In this document: in pieces, positions 11,901-23,596 of the stretch
How the letters are laid out: each line of letters opens with the position of its first letter
How positions within the stretch are numbered: position 1 is the first letter of the stretch
NCBI GenBank assembly: GCA_028023455.1
Contig: JAQFVV010012529.1
Coordinates: 496,001-560,000 of the forward strand
Direction: 5' to 3'
DNA: 64,000 nucleotides
Origin: Epiperipatus broadwayi
Lineage: Eukaryota; Onychophora; Udeonychophora; Euonychophora; Peripatidae
Position numbers and translations under genes: made by a program
The notes under the pieces: model-generated
Seen by the model: only the letters and a program-made list of their open reading frames with translations
What the model was told of the DNA's origin: nothing
The model's database searches: none

Positions 11901-14160
11901 TCAAGAAAATTGCACCAACCAAGAATATAAGTCAATTTCAATTCAAATTCTTCAAGTAATTTATTTTTATCACCATATAATCATTTCATTCCCTTTCAAA
12001 AAAAACTATCATCATATTTCTTTAAAAATTGAATATTTTCCCTATTTTTTATTTTTCAAAAAAGGATTAACTGTTTTGATTTCTTTTAAACTTGTTTTTT
12101 TTTTTTTATTATATTAAAATGAAAAAGTTAAATTACATTTCCATTTAAATATGATTGTTATTTTATCTCCATCAATTTTCTATAATTAAATGCTGCTGAC
12201 TACACTAATTCTATTATGAAAAATAGTAAATAAAACAATAAAAAAATATTTAAAACTATAAAAATTTTATTATACAATAATAAAGTACTGTATACTATTA
12301 TATAGAATAATTATCTGTTTGAGTTTGCTAAAGCTGAACTGGAGAAAAAAATAGGCATGTAAACATTTTCATTTGAAAATAAAATATGCTAGACAAGCTA
12401 TATAATGGTCTTGGTTACTGATGTGTAACTAAAATACTAATCATTATCCAGGTTGAAAATAAATTAAGATAGTATTGGTTACCAGATTGCATCCAAACTA
12501 AAAGAGACCAAAGTTACAGAGTTGTAACTAAGCTGGTATTTATGTTATCCTTTGAATAGGTTTAAGTAGCAAAAATACAGATAACTAAAGAATTTGGAGA
12601 TGAATAGTTATGACAATAATCAGTAGTAGTTACAAATAGCTATATTATAATAGTTTGTAATTACAATTTATATATAAACATGTATTCCAATATGTATATT
12701 AATAGCTTATGTAGATAATTTAATATTAAAAAACTGTGTATTAATAGATATATTAAGAATAAATTTCATTTTAAAATCATCAACAATCTAGGAGTAAACA
12801 ATTTATATTTATAAAGTATTTAGAAAAGATATGTATTTAGAATTTAAAAAATGTAAATCAAAAATTATATCTGAAATTAAAGCTAAATTGGAAGACATCA
12901 CAATATTTATTATCTCATTAGAACTTATGATAAAACAAAAAAAAATAGTTTTTGGCTGAAAAGAGTTTGATATACAATGTTATAATTCCTTAACTGAATT
13001 TTCTATAATTAAAAACTTGAAATAACATGCTATATCTCACATGGTCATTTTATGAAATAAGTTAATAATACGGATTAATATAAAAAAAGACAAACAAGGC
13101 CACTGATTAAAATAAAATTTATTTTAAATACAAATAAATCAACTAATATCAAAAAGGAAACCATTAAAAATTGTAAACCAGGAAATCTTATATACAACAC
13201 TTTTGCAATTAATGATATTATCCTAGTAATAGATTTAATAAAAAAACCTTACTGAAAGTGAAATTATTGCTTATATGGCAATTTAAAAATTATCAAGAAA
13301 TAAAATTAGTAAAATCATTAAAAAATTCTGACAGAAAAAAAAAACCTAGTAAAAATTAAATAACATTAAATATGAAAAGAATGCCAATTCAATTATCTTT
13401 AAAAAAATCATGTTTTAAAAATATTCATGTTTGAAATAGTGAAAGATTTATCATCCAACTTTTGAATTAGAATAATAAGCAGACATTTTTGAAATGTGAA
13501 ATCTCTCAAAATATCAGGATTGAAATGATTAAGAAAAAGTTTTTTTTTTTCACTGAATAGACTTTACAATTTTAACCCCCCCCCCCCAATACCCAATGGT
13601 TTTAAATGACATATTAAAACATTTGTTTAGGTCTAGACTTCATATATCTTGTGTTTTCATTTAATTGATATTATATTAAATTAGTGTAGTAATATGATAT
13701 TCAATAGTCTGTAATTAAATTAACTAATCTTTAAAATTAAAGTATAATGTACATGCTAAATACAAAATTTTCTCTTGAAAGTCATAATATCTGTAGTTAG
13801 CAACATCTGATATACATTAAAAAGACATAATCAAAAAATGATTTATTAAAGTATCAGTTTTCAACATAACACTAATTGATAATGCCAATTTTTTCACATC
13901 TGAAAAATTGAATTTTGCCAAAAATATAGCCAGAGCATATTCACATTTTCCAATTGTTTAATAATTCAAAGACATTATTGCAAGCTAGAAACAACAACAG
14001 TGCACATATCATATTGTTTTGTCATGCAGCAAGGATGAATATGAAAATATCATTAAAACTTAGATATATCAATAAAAATTGTATTTGAACAGGTTTTGTT
14101 AAAGAATTAAATTTTGGAAAAATGACATTTTACTTGTAATTATACATTGAATTATTTCCA
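8967..14160. other. AT-rich stretch without a supported gene, probably intronic
   Basis: No coding signal is visible on either strand. It holds homopolymer runs (for example poly-A near 11833-11846) and a run of 14 C at 13576-13589, unusual in this AT-rich setting. If the two minus-strand exons belong together, this is intron. Confidence 0.6.
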
Positions 14161-14299
14161 TCAATTAGATGAATTATTAAATGTATTTAGAAAAATTCAA
14201 ACATTATTTATACTTTTCCAAATACATTCAACTAATGTATTTGGAAAAGTAAAATAAAGATTGAATTTTTCTAAAAATATTGAACAATTCATCTTGATA
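14161..14299. repeat. Long imperfect palindrome (about 68 bp arms)
   Basis: The left arm 14161-14228 and right arm 14234-14299 are reverse complements with few mismatches. The centre is AATACATT CAACT AATGTATT. Matching outer parts include TTTAGAAAAATTCAA on the left and TTGAATTTTTCTAAA on the right. RNA from either strand would form a long hairpin. It could be a small fold-back transposable element or a hairpin-RNA source; the sequence alone does not decide. Confidence 0.85.
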
Positions 14300-16690
14300 A
14301 TGAACGTTATCCAATATATAACTACAAATATCTGTTAAGATGATTTTAAAACAAGAATAATTAACTGCTATTCTCATAATGAATAAATAGCTGAATTTCA
14401 ACATTATAATTATTTAAAATGTTTTATTTTGAAGTATAATTTAATTAATAAAAAAAATTAATGCGAAATGTATATTTTCGTTAAGTAAAATGTAAAATCT
14501 TGTAAAATTTAACTATCTATATTTAATGTTAATAATATCAATGCAAAAAAAAAAATAAGGATCCAGCATATATTATTCCTAACACAAAGTTTTCTTTGGT
14601 CTAAAATACCCAATATTGTAGTATTTATTTTCCTGAAGAAATTCTGATTTAGATTTTTAAAAAAACTTTTTTTAATATTGTACACACACAGAATTAAACA
14701 ATATTCTTTTCTTCATTTTTTTGGAATTCCTATCCTAAAAATAAAAGTTTCTGTTGCAATTTTACTTTTTTGAGTGTATTTTAATAGAAATTGAAAAAGC
14801 TAAAAAGCTACAATACCAATATTTATTAAAAGTAGGAAATGTAATTGAATTAAATCAAGTAAAGGCAATTATATATACCTCATCAATCTTAAAAGAAATA
14901 GATCTTATTTTTATTTTTGACTACAAACAGGCTAAAAAGAAGACTAGCTCATCTACTACAAGTTTGAAATATTTTTACTTTTTTTATAAAAAAAACCAAG
15001 ATTACAATAGAATAATGATGAATAAAATAATTGATTTATTAAATATTACTAGGTAAATAGCCCCTTACATTAGGACACCAAACATGTAGCAGAATATTAT
15101 TTTTAATTATCATCAAGCTCCTACGATTTGGGCGAACCAAATTTATAATGAAATAAAAGTGTAAATCACCACTAACTATTATTAGATAAATAACCTATCA
15201 TGTTTGGATATTAATTTTCTAACAATATAAAATAGATATATAATTTAATTAATAATTTTCTTATACTCTAATTGAGATACCAAATTATACTAGCATGAAA
15301 TATTTATAAACTAATAATTAAATAATATAAATGATGAAATACAAATAACAATGAGCACTAATTTTTATCAGTTAAAATAAAGATAAATACATACTCTTGA
15401 TCGATTAGTATTTAATAAGACATTAGCTTATCTTTTAATAATTATTTATTCATTGTAATCAATAAAATATAATACTATAAATTATTAAAATATGTTAATT
15501 GTTTATTTAATATTTTGGCTAGCTGAATATTTAATATAAAAATAAAATATGTAGAGATTAAATTTTTTTATTAAAGTATAAATCGATTAATAAATTATGA
15601 ATAATTACAAAATCCATTTTTAATTAATAAAAATTAAAATTTACTAACATAATAAATGATAAAAGATATAAATTATGAAATAAATTAAATAATTTTGATT
15701 AGAATACTTGACTATGGGTTAATTCTGTGGTATAATGATATATGTTGTATAAATTTCTTATTCATGTATCTCTCAGATTATGCAAAAAATGATACACTAA
15801 TAAACCAGAGAGAAATTATACTTTTATAAACAATTATAACTAAACCCTTAAAATATACATAAAGAAAAAATATTAAATATATTTGTTTTAGTTTGTTTCC
15901 TAATTATTTTACAATCATAAATATAAGATTACCAATTTAAGTATAACATTATACTATCATCAAAGTATACGATGTATACATTTTCCTAGATATAATTCGT
16001 TCATACTTATATTTAAAATTTATTATTTTTCAAATACAGTATATATAAATAATGAAACAAACAAACATACTTTAAAATTTTAAATAATATTTAAAATTAG
16101 TGTTAAGAAAGATACTATGTTTAAATTTTGTTTTAAAATAATGTAAATTTTCTTATTGGTTAATTTATATTTTATGTAATATAGACAAACACATACATTC
16201 AACAGTTAATAAATATATAAGTAAATAAATATATAATAAAAATATATGACCTGGTTAACTTTTCCAATAATCATTGGATATTCCTTTAACTGTTTATTCA
16301 TTAAAACATATTTATTTATATATAATAAACATAATAATACTTGCTGAACACTATAGAATTAAACTTCATAAGTCCTGAGAACTCATTCATTCATATGTAA
16401 TAAGAAGATCTATTAAATAAGCCCTATATTTGGAGTTAAATCATATTCCAATCACATTATTCAAAACAGAAATTGTTAATCATCTTGAATGAAATATATA
16501 CTTTAATACAATATTCCGTAGTAACATTGAAACATTACTAATTCCATTTTATATGAATAATAGAACTTTTTAATCCTTTGGTAAATCTAATCCATAATGC
16601 ATTGATTTATATCCATTTAGCTATTTTAGTAGTATAGATATTGTAGTGCTGAGAATATTCCATAAAGTATTATATTCCTGAAGCATTATA
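14300..16690. other. AT-rich stretch without a supported gene
   Basis: Low-complexity AT-rich DNA. A 100-codon plus-strand frame at 14754-15056 has no recognisable motif and an AT-driven composition (Lys, Ile, Tyr, Phe), so I do not call it a gene. Confidence 0.6.
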
Positions 16691-16922
16691 ATAATTAATA
16701 CATTGAGATGAGTTTATTCCAAGACGTTTCTAGATCTCTCAAAGACAATCTCTATTGGAGGAAACGTTTTTCTTTTATTTAGCCATTCATTATTATAATG
16801 CAATCCAACTATTAATTTTTATATAAAACACATAATTTTGCTTACTAAAAAGAAAAAATATATTAACTTAAAAATGAAGTTAAAAAAAAGAAGTTATAAA
16901 TAAAAATAATAAAAATAAGCTA

Positions 16923-16957
16923 AACGTTTTCGAGGATCCATGCCTCATAATCATAGC
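16923..16957 (-). ncRNA. Hammerhead-like hairpin in PLE 3' region (degenerate)
   Basis: On the minus strand TTATGAGG-CATGGAT-CCTC is followed directly by GAAAACG, about 55 bases after the endonuclease stop. PLEs are known to carry hammerhead ribozyme motifs (CUGANGA, stem II, GAAA) in this position. Stem GAGG/CCTC and the GAAA are present, but the first core box is not a true CUGANGA, so self-cleavage is unlikely for this copy. Confidence 0.3.
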
Positions 16958-17011
16958 TTTCTTAAAAATACATAATAAAATATATACAAAGATATATAAA
17001 ATTAGCACGTG

Positions 17012-18960
17012 TTACGTGGACCATTTCTTCGATATATCAAAGCAAGTGTCTTTTCTATTTATAGCATTAATATTTCCATTAATATAGAATGCTTCTTTTA
17101 TTTTCCTCTTATGATCATTTGATTCAGTGCATAAAATTACAGGATTGGAAGGAATAAAATTGTGTCCAGATTTCATGGAATGCTCCAAAAATACAGAAGA
17201 TATATTGTTGTTCTTCTGAGCTCTCTTGTAAGTGTACATGTGTTGAGCAAGCCTAGTATTAACAGTAGCTTTAGTTTCACCAAAATATACAGCAAGACAT
17301 TTTTTTTGAGGACATGAAATGGAATAAACTACATGTGGGGTGAATGAACGATCAATATGATCTTTTGAGTTGTTGATCAATCTATTAGAATTAGGAGGAG
17401 TTCTAAATCCAATTTTAAACTTATTGAATAATGCTTTAGTTAATTTGTTAGATATTTTGGAAATGTAAGGAATAGTAATTCTAGGAAGTTGAACACATGT
17501 ACAACACTATTTATTTTATTATGGAATTTAGAAATATAATTTTTAATAGACCAAAGTTTAAAACCTGCTTTCATCAAATCTTTAATAAAATTATTCAGAT
17601 TTTCTTTTCTGTCTGCTTCATATTTACAAAGATGCAAATTTCTAAATAAGAAAGAATTTAAACCAGCAAATTTATGTGATGCAGGTGAGTTAGATTTAGG
17701 GTGAATACAGCTTCTAATTTCAAAAGGCTTAATAATCATCTTGTAATCTATACAGTTATTATTTCTTGATAATGAAAGGTCAAGATATTTGATTTCTTTA
17801 TTGTTATTTTCATATACAATGCTAAGTGATAAATTAGATAAACTTTGAAGTTCTCGTATATGTAAAATATTATCCATAGAGAAAATAATAAATATATCAT
17901 CCACATACCGAATATATGTAAAATCAAGAGTGGAATTGTAATATTTCGGTATTATAGAGCTCTCAAATTCATTTAAATAGACATTAGATAAAATGCCACT
18001 GACAGGTAAGCCCATTGGCCATCCATCTTTCATAGTATACCACTTGTTTTCAAAGATTGTAAAAATGTGCAAATCAAGCCAAGAAAGAAAAACAACAATA
18101 AATTTAACTCTATCAGAAGGGCAATGTGTCCTCAAAAGTTTTTCATGCACTATTTGAATGGATAATTTTCTATTAATAGATCCATATAATTCTTTCACAT
18201 CCATAGTAGCCATAGTGGATGTATTCATAAGTTGAATGTTTTTAATTTTAGAAATAAATTGGAAAGAAGAATTGATAGTATATAAGCCAAAATTAATATA
18301 TTCTATAAGTAATTGATTTACCAATTTGACTGCTTCAAAACAATGTACTCCACCAAAATCCATCAACAATCTTAAAGGTTCACCAGGCTTACGTAATTTA
18401 GAATTGGAAAACATTCGGGAAGGTCTAGTAGAAGAAGGATAAATCTTATAATATTCAGATTTAGTAATACCTTTGTCTTTAAATTTTCGAAGCACATTAA
18501 TGATAAATTTATCTCTATCTATTTTGACATTAAAGTTGTCGTCTTGTATTAGTTTTAATATCTTAATTTGATCATACATTTTATTTTTATAATCTATATT
18601 ATTTAGCAAAACAAAACGGTTTCCTTTATCTTCCCTAAGGCAAGTAATATTGTGAGATATAAAATGTTGTTTAGTTTTTAAAATATCTTTATCCCATACT
18701 TTACTTTCTGTATTAGACAAATTTATATTTAATAATTTAGATAAATCTGAAATAATAGCATCTCTTTGTGTATTATTAATGAGGCTGACTTCAACATCTG
18801 CAATTAATTCAAGTTTAGAAGATCTCCAACTACCACCAACATATTTAGATCCCAAAGATAAAAATTTTTAATTTCATATGGTGGTGTAAACGATGTTTTA
18901 TTAACAAAAGAGTTACTATTATTTATATAAAGATTTCTATTTTTCTTAAAAGACAGATTA
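17012..18960 (-). pseudogene. Penelope-like RT / GIY-YIG endonuclease, two frameshifts
   Basis: The frame at 18855-17440 (about 471 residues) holds RT blocks: MATMDVKELYGSI (motif A with D), GLPVSGILSNVYL (motif B, the Penelope-type GLPMGS/SGxLSN form), IRYVDDIFIIF (motif C, YVDD), then KYLDLSLSR. A one-base frameshift near 17490 moves the frame to a segment containing LPRITIPYISKISNKL, then the endonuclease: VVYSISCPQ, VYFGETKATVNTRLAQH (YFG for YIG, catalytic Arg), LEHSMKSGHNF, and a final NINAINRKD. The N-terminus continues upstream of 18855 in another frame (PPYEIKNF at about 18890-18867), implying a second frameshift near 18862. The enzyme would nick DNA and prime reverse transcription; this copy would need frame correction to work. 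No ATG is seen for the N-terminus. Confidence 0.85.
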
Positions 18961-18987
18961 AGAAAGAGAGATCAATGTAAAATCACA

Positions 18988-19000
18988 GGCTTTATATACC
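18988..19000 (-). promoter_or_regulatory. TATA-like box upstream of PLE coding region
   Basis: GGTATATAAAGCC on the minus strand lies about 30-40 bases upstream of the first open segment of the element. It stands out against flanks that are AT-rich but lack the GC shoulders. Position and form suit an internal polymerase II promoter of the element. Confidence 0.35.
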
Positions 19001-19010
19001 CTGTTCCTAA

Positions 19011-19775
19011 TGACAAAACATTGAAGTTATTAACTTAAGATATTGTTCCTATAGTTTCACTCAAAAATAACGCATTGCTATACTTATAAAGAATTAAAAT
19101 TTCGTTTAATAAAAAATTCTTTAAAATATTTCAGTGTTCGTGCCATAAAAATATTTCTTAACTTCATAATAAATAAATAATTTTTAAAATAATAAAAAAA
19201 AAAATTAGCAAACTGAATTATCCTTTTAAAATTACAATTTAAACAAAATATGAATATACCTTTTATATTTATTTATTTAATATACTATATTCTATAATTT
19301 TTTTAAGTAAAATAATTATATATAAATAATATTTTTAAATGCATATGATTTCATATTTTATTGTATTAATACAAAGCACATATACTAAATAATAATTGAC
19401 TATTTTACGTAATATTTGTTAAATCTATGCAACAAAATAATAAAAAAATATTAATAAATGAATATATCAATACATACTTCAATCTTTCTAATAATAAAAT
19501 ATTAATTTTAATGTGATATACAATTTAATATACTATCTGTTAAAAAAAAATAAAATTAAAAATTTAAGAAAAATTAAAATTCATGTATGTTATATTACGA
19601 TGGATTAGCAATAACTATTTGTTAATATCATAAACTATAGAATTGAAAAATAAAGTAAGCCAACAATTTTTTTTTAGGAATATAATAATTCTAGGTTTAA
19701 ATCTAGGCTAAAATGGTGCAATATATATATATTTTCTTTCTCTTTACTGGTACTTTATTAAGTATTTAAAATTAC
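19011..19775. other. AT-rich spacer, no gene seen
   Basis: No coding or RNA signal. CTAGGTTTAAATCTAGGC at 19691-19708 is a short palindromic, B-box-like motif, and a short TA tract follows at about 19720-19730. Confidence 0.6.
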
Positions 19776-19856
19776 CTGCTATCTTTGGTTCTTCTTTTAA
19801 CTCAAGTTCTTCAGGAGGCTGTTGTGGTTCATCTACATCTGGATCATCACTATGAG
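19776..19856 (-). CDS. Probable internal coding exon of the unidentified minus-strand gene
   Basis: On the minus strand TTATTAG ends at 19857 (acceptor), and GCAG then GTAATT marks the donor after 19776. The 81-base exon reads HSDDPDVDEPQQPPEE then LELKEEPKIA in the only open phase (phase 1 at both ends). It is strongly acidic and Pro/Gln-rich, typical of a disordered tail, and compositionally unlike its flanks. Its donor phase fits the acceptor of the exon at 7976-8064, 11.7 kb away. Upstream exons of this gene were not found in the window with matching phase. The function is unknown. Confidence 0.55.
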
Positions 19857-21860
19857 CTAATAACCTTAGTAGTCATAAGAAAAATATTAAAAGATTTTAC
19901 TTCAATGGGATAGTACATGAATAATAAAAAATAGTCAATACTCTAGAAACTCAATAGCAAAAAATATGGATTTTCAATATTAGCAAAACTAGATAAATAC
20001 TATTTTTGAAAAAGGATATATACAGTTTAAAAGTTCATATTAATAAAACATATTTTCCTAAATTATGCAATATTTAGTCTATATCTATTTTAATTAAAAT
20101 AAGATAAAATGATTACAACTTTTAAAAAAGGCAAAATATATTTATATTCATGAATTGATAAAAAAAGAAGATATTTAAAACATAAATTATTTCAACTATA
20201 TACTAAAAACAATTTTTCATTGTATTTTAATGTATCAATAGCAATTTTCTTACAAAATCATTTCATTATTTCTCTTCCTATTAAAAACAAACACATTTTT
20301 CAATATTTTAATACTGCAATTATTTCAATTACACAAATTCCTCCATTGTCATTTTATGTCTAGTATGTTCATTTCAATTCTTCAATTATTTAAAAAGAAT
20401 AATTTTAAAAAGTTACCACAGCTTCATGAGATTGGCTATATTTACTGTCTACAGTAAAGACTATTCGTAGATTTGATAATATAATGTAAAAAAAAAACTA
20501 GCAAAGACCTCTGAATGTTTAGTCAAAATAATACTGTTCATTAGAGAAACTAGTATTCTGATATGCTATTAAAATAAAGAGTAATTTTTCAAAATCTCTG
20601 AATTGCTGTCTACTCATATCATGATCTACTCATTAACAAGTCACCAAAATTAGCACATGCAATAACAAATCTATCAAATATATCCTTTAATATATGCTAT
20701 GAATCTGTTTATTCATTGGAGTTTTTATTTATGATAAAGTTAGTGGTATAAAAAAGATGTGACTTTCAAGCCTCTGGCATTACTAAAACAAATTTTATCT
20801 TGTAGTGATAAAAATTTCAAAGACTAATAACAAGATTCTTACTTGCTATATATATAATTTCTCTAATTTATTGGAATATTCAGAAATTTTTAAAAAATGT
20901 CTTCTAGTTAAACAAAATATCAACTACTTTTAAATATTAAAAGAACATTATACAAATATGTATGTAACTTTCTTATCAAACATTAGTAGAAAAATACTGT
21001 TCTCATTATATAGTTTATTTAATAAATTATCAATGTAATGCAACAATAAAAATATCAGCAAAATAGAAAAATCTTGAGCTATTTCTATTTTTATGACTAC
21101 ATCTAGAAAAACTTGCATATTTAAAAAATAAAACAAATGAAATAATTATTAATTTAAAATGATTAAATACATTAGGTTGCAAATCCAGCTAAGACAAATC
21201 CAAATAATAGTTTCTTTGATTGATTAATGACTGGTAATGTGCTCTTCTGAAAGAATATCTTCAATCTGTGTACCTATCTTGCTTTTCACACAATGCTCAT
21301 GAATTCTGTTTGCTGCTCTTAGTAAATTCAAGATTTTTGACTTACTATTTTTTAAAACTTCTTCCACTAGTAACTATACAGTAACTTTTAAGCCAATAAA
21401 CATCACATGATCACATGATACGTATAGAGTTTTGACTGTTTTTATTCAGTAACTTACACAAAAAAAAAATGCTGCTATAGTTTAAAATTTGACAGCCATC
21501 ACAGATAGTTTAAAACTGTTTATTATCTAATAACATAAGTTTTAATAATTACATCTTATTTAATAAGATTTTAATTTAACTAATCAAAATCAACAATAAA
21601 TATTCATAAATTATAATTTAATTACATTTAACACAAATATAGTATTAATGTAACTCATCAGATTTATGAAGCTAAATAGCTCTATTGTTCTGCTATGCAC
21701 TAATCACTATGAATGATAAATTCATAAAAAAAAACAAAAAAACAGCATATTATCTTCATAAACCACATACCGAACAGCATTATCTCTTAAAATGTAATTC
21801 ATATATGAAGTAGAACATTTAACCTTGTAATGTAATGATGAATTATCTATCCTCCATACA
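19857..21860. other. AT-rich stretch, no supported gene
   Basis: No motif-bearing frame. Some minus-strand splice-like signals occur (for example before 20450 and near 21774), but none gives an open exon in the phase needed by the exon at 19776. Confidence 0.5.
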
Positions 21861-21959
21861 TGTAACCTAAGTTTGAATTTAGGCAGTGCTAGCTTGAAAT
21901 TTTTTTCACCACTTAACCAACAAATATTAATTAGTAAACGATGTCTTTTCTTAGATACA

Positions 21960-22070
21960 GGTAAAACAAGAAAAAAAAAACTGTTTAAACTCTCGCAATC
22001 CTCTGAATGCCAAGATTGTGAGCACTTCTTTCTTCACTGTCCCTATATGGGAAACTTTAGAAGCCTTTGA
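21960..22070 (+). pseudogene. LINE C-terminal zinc-knuckle scrap
   Basis: The end of a plus-strand frame reads SECQDCEHFFLHCPYMG. This has the C-x2-C, E-H-x3-H-C layout found at the C-terminus of many LINE ORF2 proteins (C..C....EH.L..CP). Only this motif is preserved and the frame ends at 22070. The upstream half of the frame has no similarity I can name. Confidence 0.4.
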
Positions 22071-22433
22071 CTAGCAGTAGGCATTTAAAGACTATTTTAT
22101 CTTTCATCTTACATTTATATTACTCCTATTTGTAACTCATTAGCTAATTAAAATGTATTGTATGCATTTCTTAAAGTTTGATGAACTTGCTAGTCCACAA
22201 GTAATAAATGTTATCCATCATTTCAGCCTAGAAATTCCTCACAAAAATACAGAACTGTTGTAAGTTATATAAACAGGAAAAATCCTTTGTTAATGTCATC
22301 AAAATCCACTTTATAATGTCGTAAATCTTAGTTCTAAGTCATATAATAATATAATGTAAACATGACATATAACCAAGCATTGTTGAACAATCAGTGAAAA
22401 TAAAAGAAAAATCTAATCATGCAAAACATTATT

Positions 22434-22754
22434 TTATTCCACTTTCATAACAAGCAAACTATCAAATGGCCAATTTCCAACATAAATTGTCATCATTGGT
22501 TCAAAATAAATAAATTTCACTAATACATCCACATAATGGTCAACTAATGCATATAAAAAAAGTGGTATATCCCATTCAAATTCACTGTTGAAAAACAATG
22601 TATTTAATGAATTGGTATAAAAGATCATATTCTCTATCAATATGAAGATATTATTGATATATAGCACAGAAAAGAAAATTAAAAGAAGATATCTTAAATC
22701 CTGCAAATTCTTAACACTGATTAATATGTTAAGTACATTATAATTAAATAACAT
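22434..22754 (-). CDS. Hypothetical frame with protein-like 3' half
   Basis: A 106-codon minus-strand frame. The last 45 residues look protein-like: DHYVDVLVKFIYFEP, then MTIYVGNWPFDSLLVMK, with less AT-driven composition than the first half. I do not recognise it. It may be a transposon scrap or chance. No splice or start signal decides its limits. Confidence 0.2.
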   Translation of the reverse strand: MLFNYNVLNILISVKNLQDLRYLLLIFFSVLYINNIFILIENMIFYTNSLNTLFFNSEFEWDIPLFLYALVDHYVDVLVKFIYFEPMMTIYVGNWPFDSLLVMKVE

Positions 22755-23596
22755 AATTATATTTCTAATAATCTACAAATGTCTCAACTACCAATAATGA
22801 ATTCATTATAAGATCCAAGCATAAAAAATTTCTAATCCAGATATAATTGCAAATGAGTACAAGATTCACAAAAATGATCTCCATTGTGTTACTATGTCAA
22901 AGATAGTTCTTAATACTTTTATTAATCAGTATAATTGCAAATAACAAGGTTGCAAGATAAACAAAACATCAATTTTTTTTACAATATCTAGTAAAAGCCT
23001 GATGACTTACCTAAATATATTGAAAACTAAATCTCTTTTTATATTGCACTATCAACTTTAAAGCAGCCATGGTACAATAAATGATGAAAAAATATCTATG
23101 GAGCCTATAATTTTGATTTTATTGGTAAAAATAAGAAAAGCATATACTATCATATAAATAATGAATAATGCTAACAAAAGAAACAAATCTTAGCTTAATC
23201 CTCTAATTACCAGAAAAGGCAACAAAATTTTTAACAATTTCTAAAACTCTCTTTTCTGCTCAATAATTAACAAAAGCAAATAATTGCTTTGAATTTTGTT
23301 TAACTAAATTTAAAGTTTTCTGAAGATATAAATAATCCTCAATGAAATAGCATCCACCAAGCCATAATCAAATGCAAACTATTGGGTTATGTATTTATGC
23401 CAAGAGAGCAAAATAGTAATTTTGCTTTTTAACATGATTATAAGCTTTGATTTGATACATTATACAACAAACTGGGTAAAATCTTTGGAAACAAATTTTC
23501 CATTGCAATAGGCCTGAATTTGTAGAAAGAGTAATGTTTCATTGGATAGCTCTGAATAAGCCAACAGACACTATTTCAACAGAACTCTCATGACCA

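Larger units (their letters stand above)
16700..19010 (-). mobile_element. Penelope-like retroelement (PLE), nearly intact
   Basis: Minus-strand element. A TATA-like GGTATATAAAGCC (18988-19000) is followed by an open segment from about 18960, the Penelope-type RT (18855-17440), the GIY-YIG endonuclease (to 17012), and a 3' region with repeated GAAACG boxes (16923-16932 and 16700-16770). The order RT then GIY-YIG is diagnostic of PLEs. The coding region carries only about two frameshifts. It sits between the exons at 7976 and 19776 and in their orientation, so it probably lies in an intron. The ends are estimated; I found no clear terminal repeat pair. Confidence 0.85.

Noticed and set aside
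14754-15056. 100-codon plus-strand gene
   Set aside because: Composition is explained by AT-rich DNA; no motif, no start or splice context, no conserved pattern.
20420-20451. 32-base minus-strand exon between CTGTAG and GTAACT
   Set aside because: In the phase needed to join the exon at 19776 it contains a stop codon.
21775-21862. Minus-strand exon ending GTTCG|GTATGTG
   Set aside because: It is open in one frame, but its donor phase (2) does not fit the exon at 19776 (phase 1) and it overlaps a SINE-like motif.
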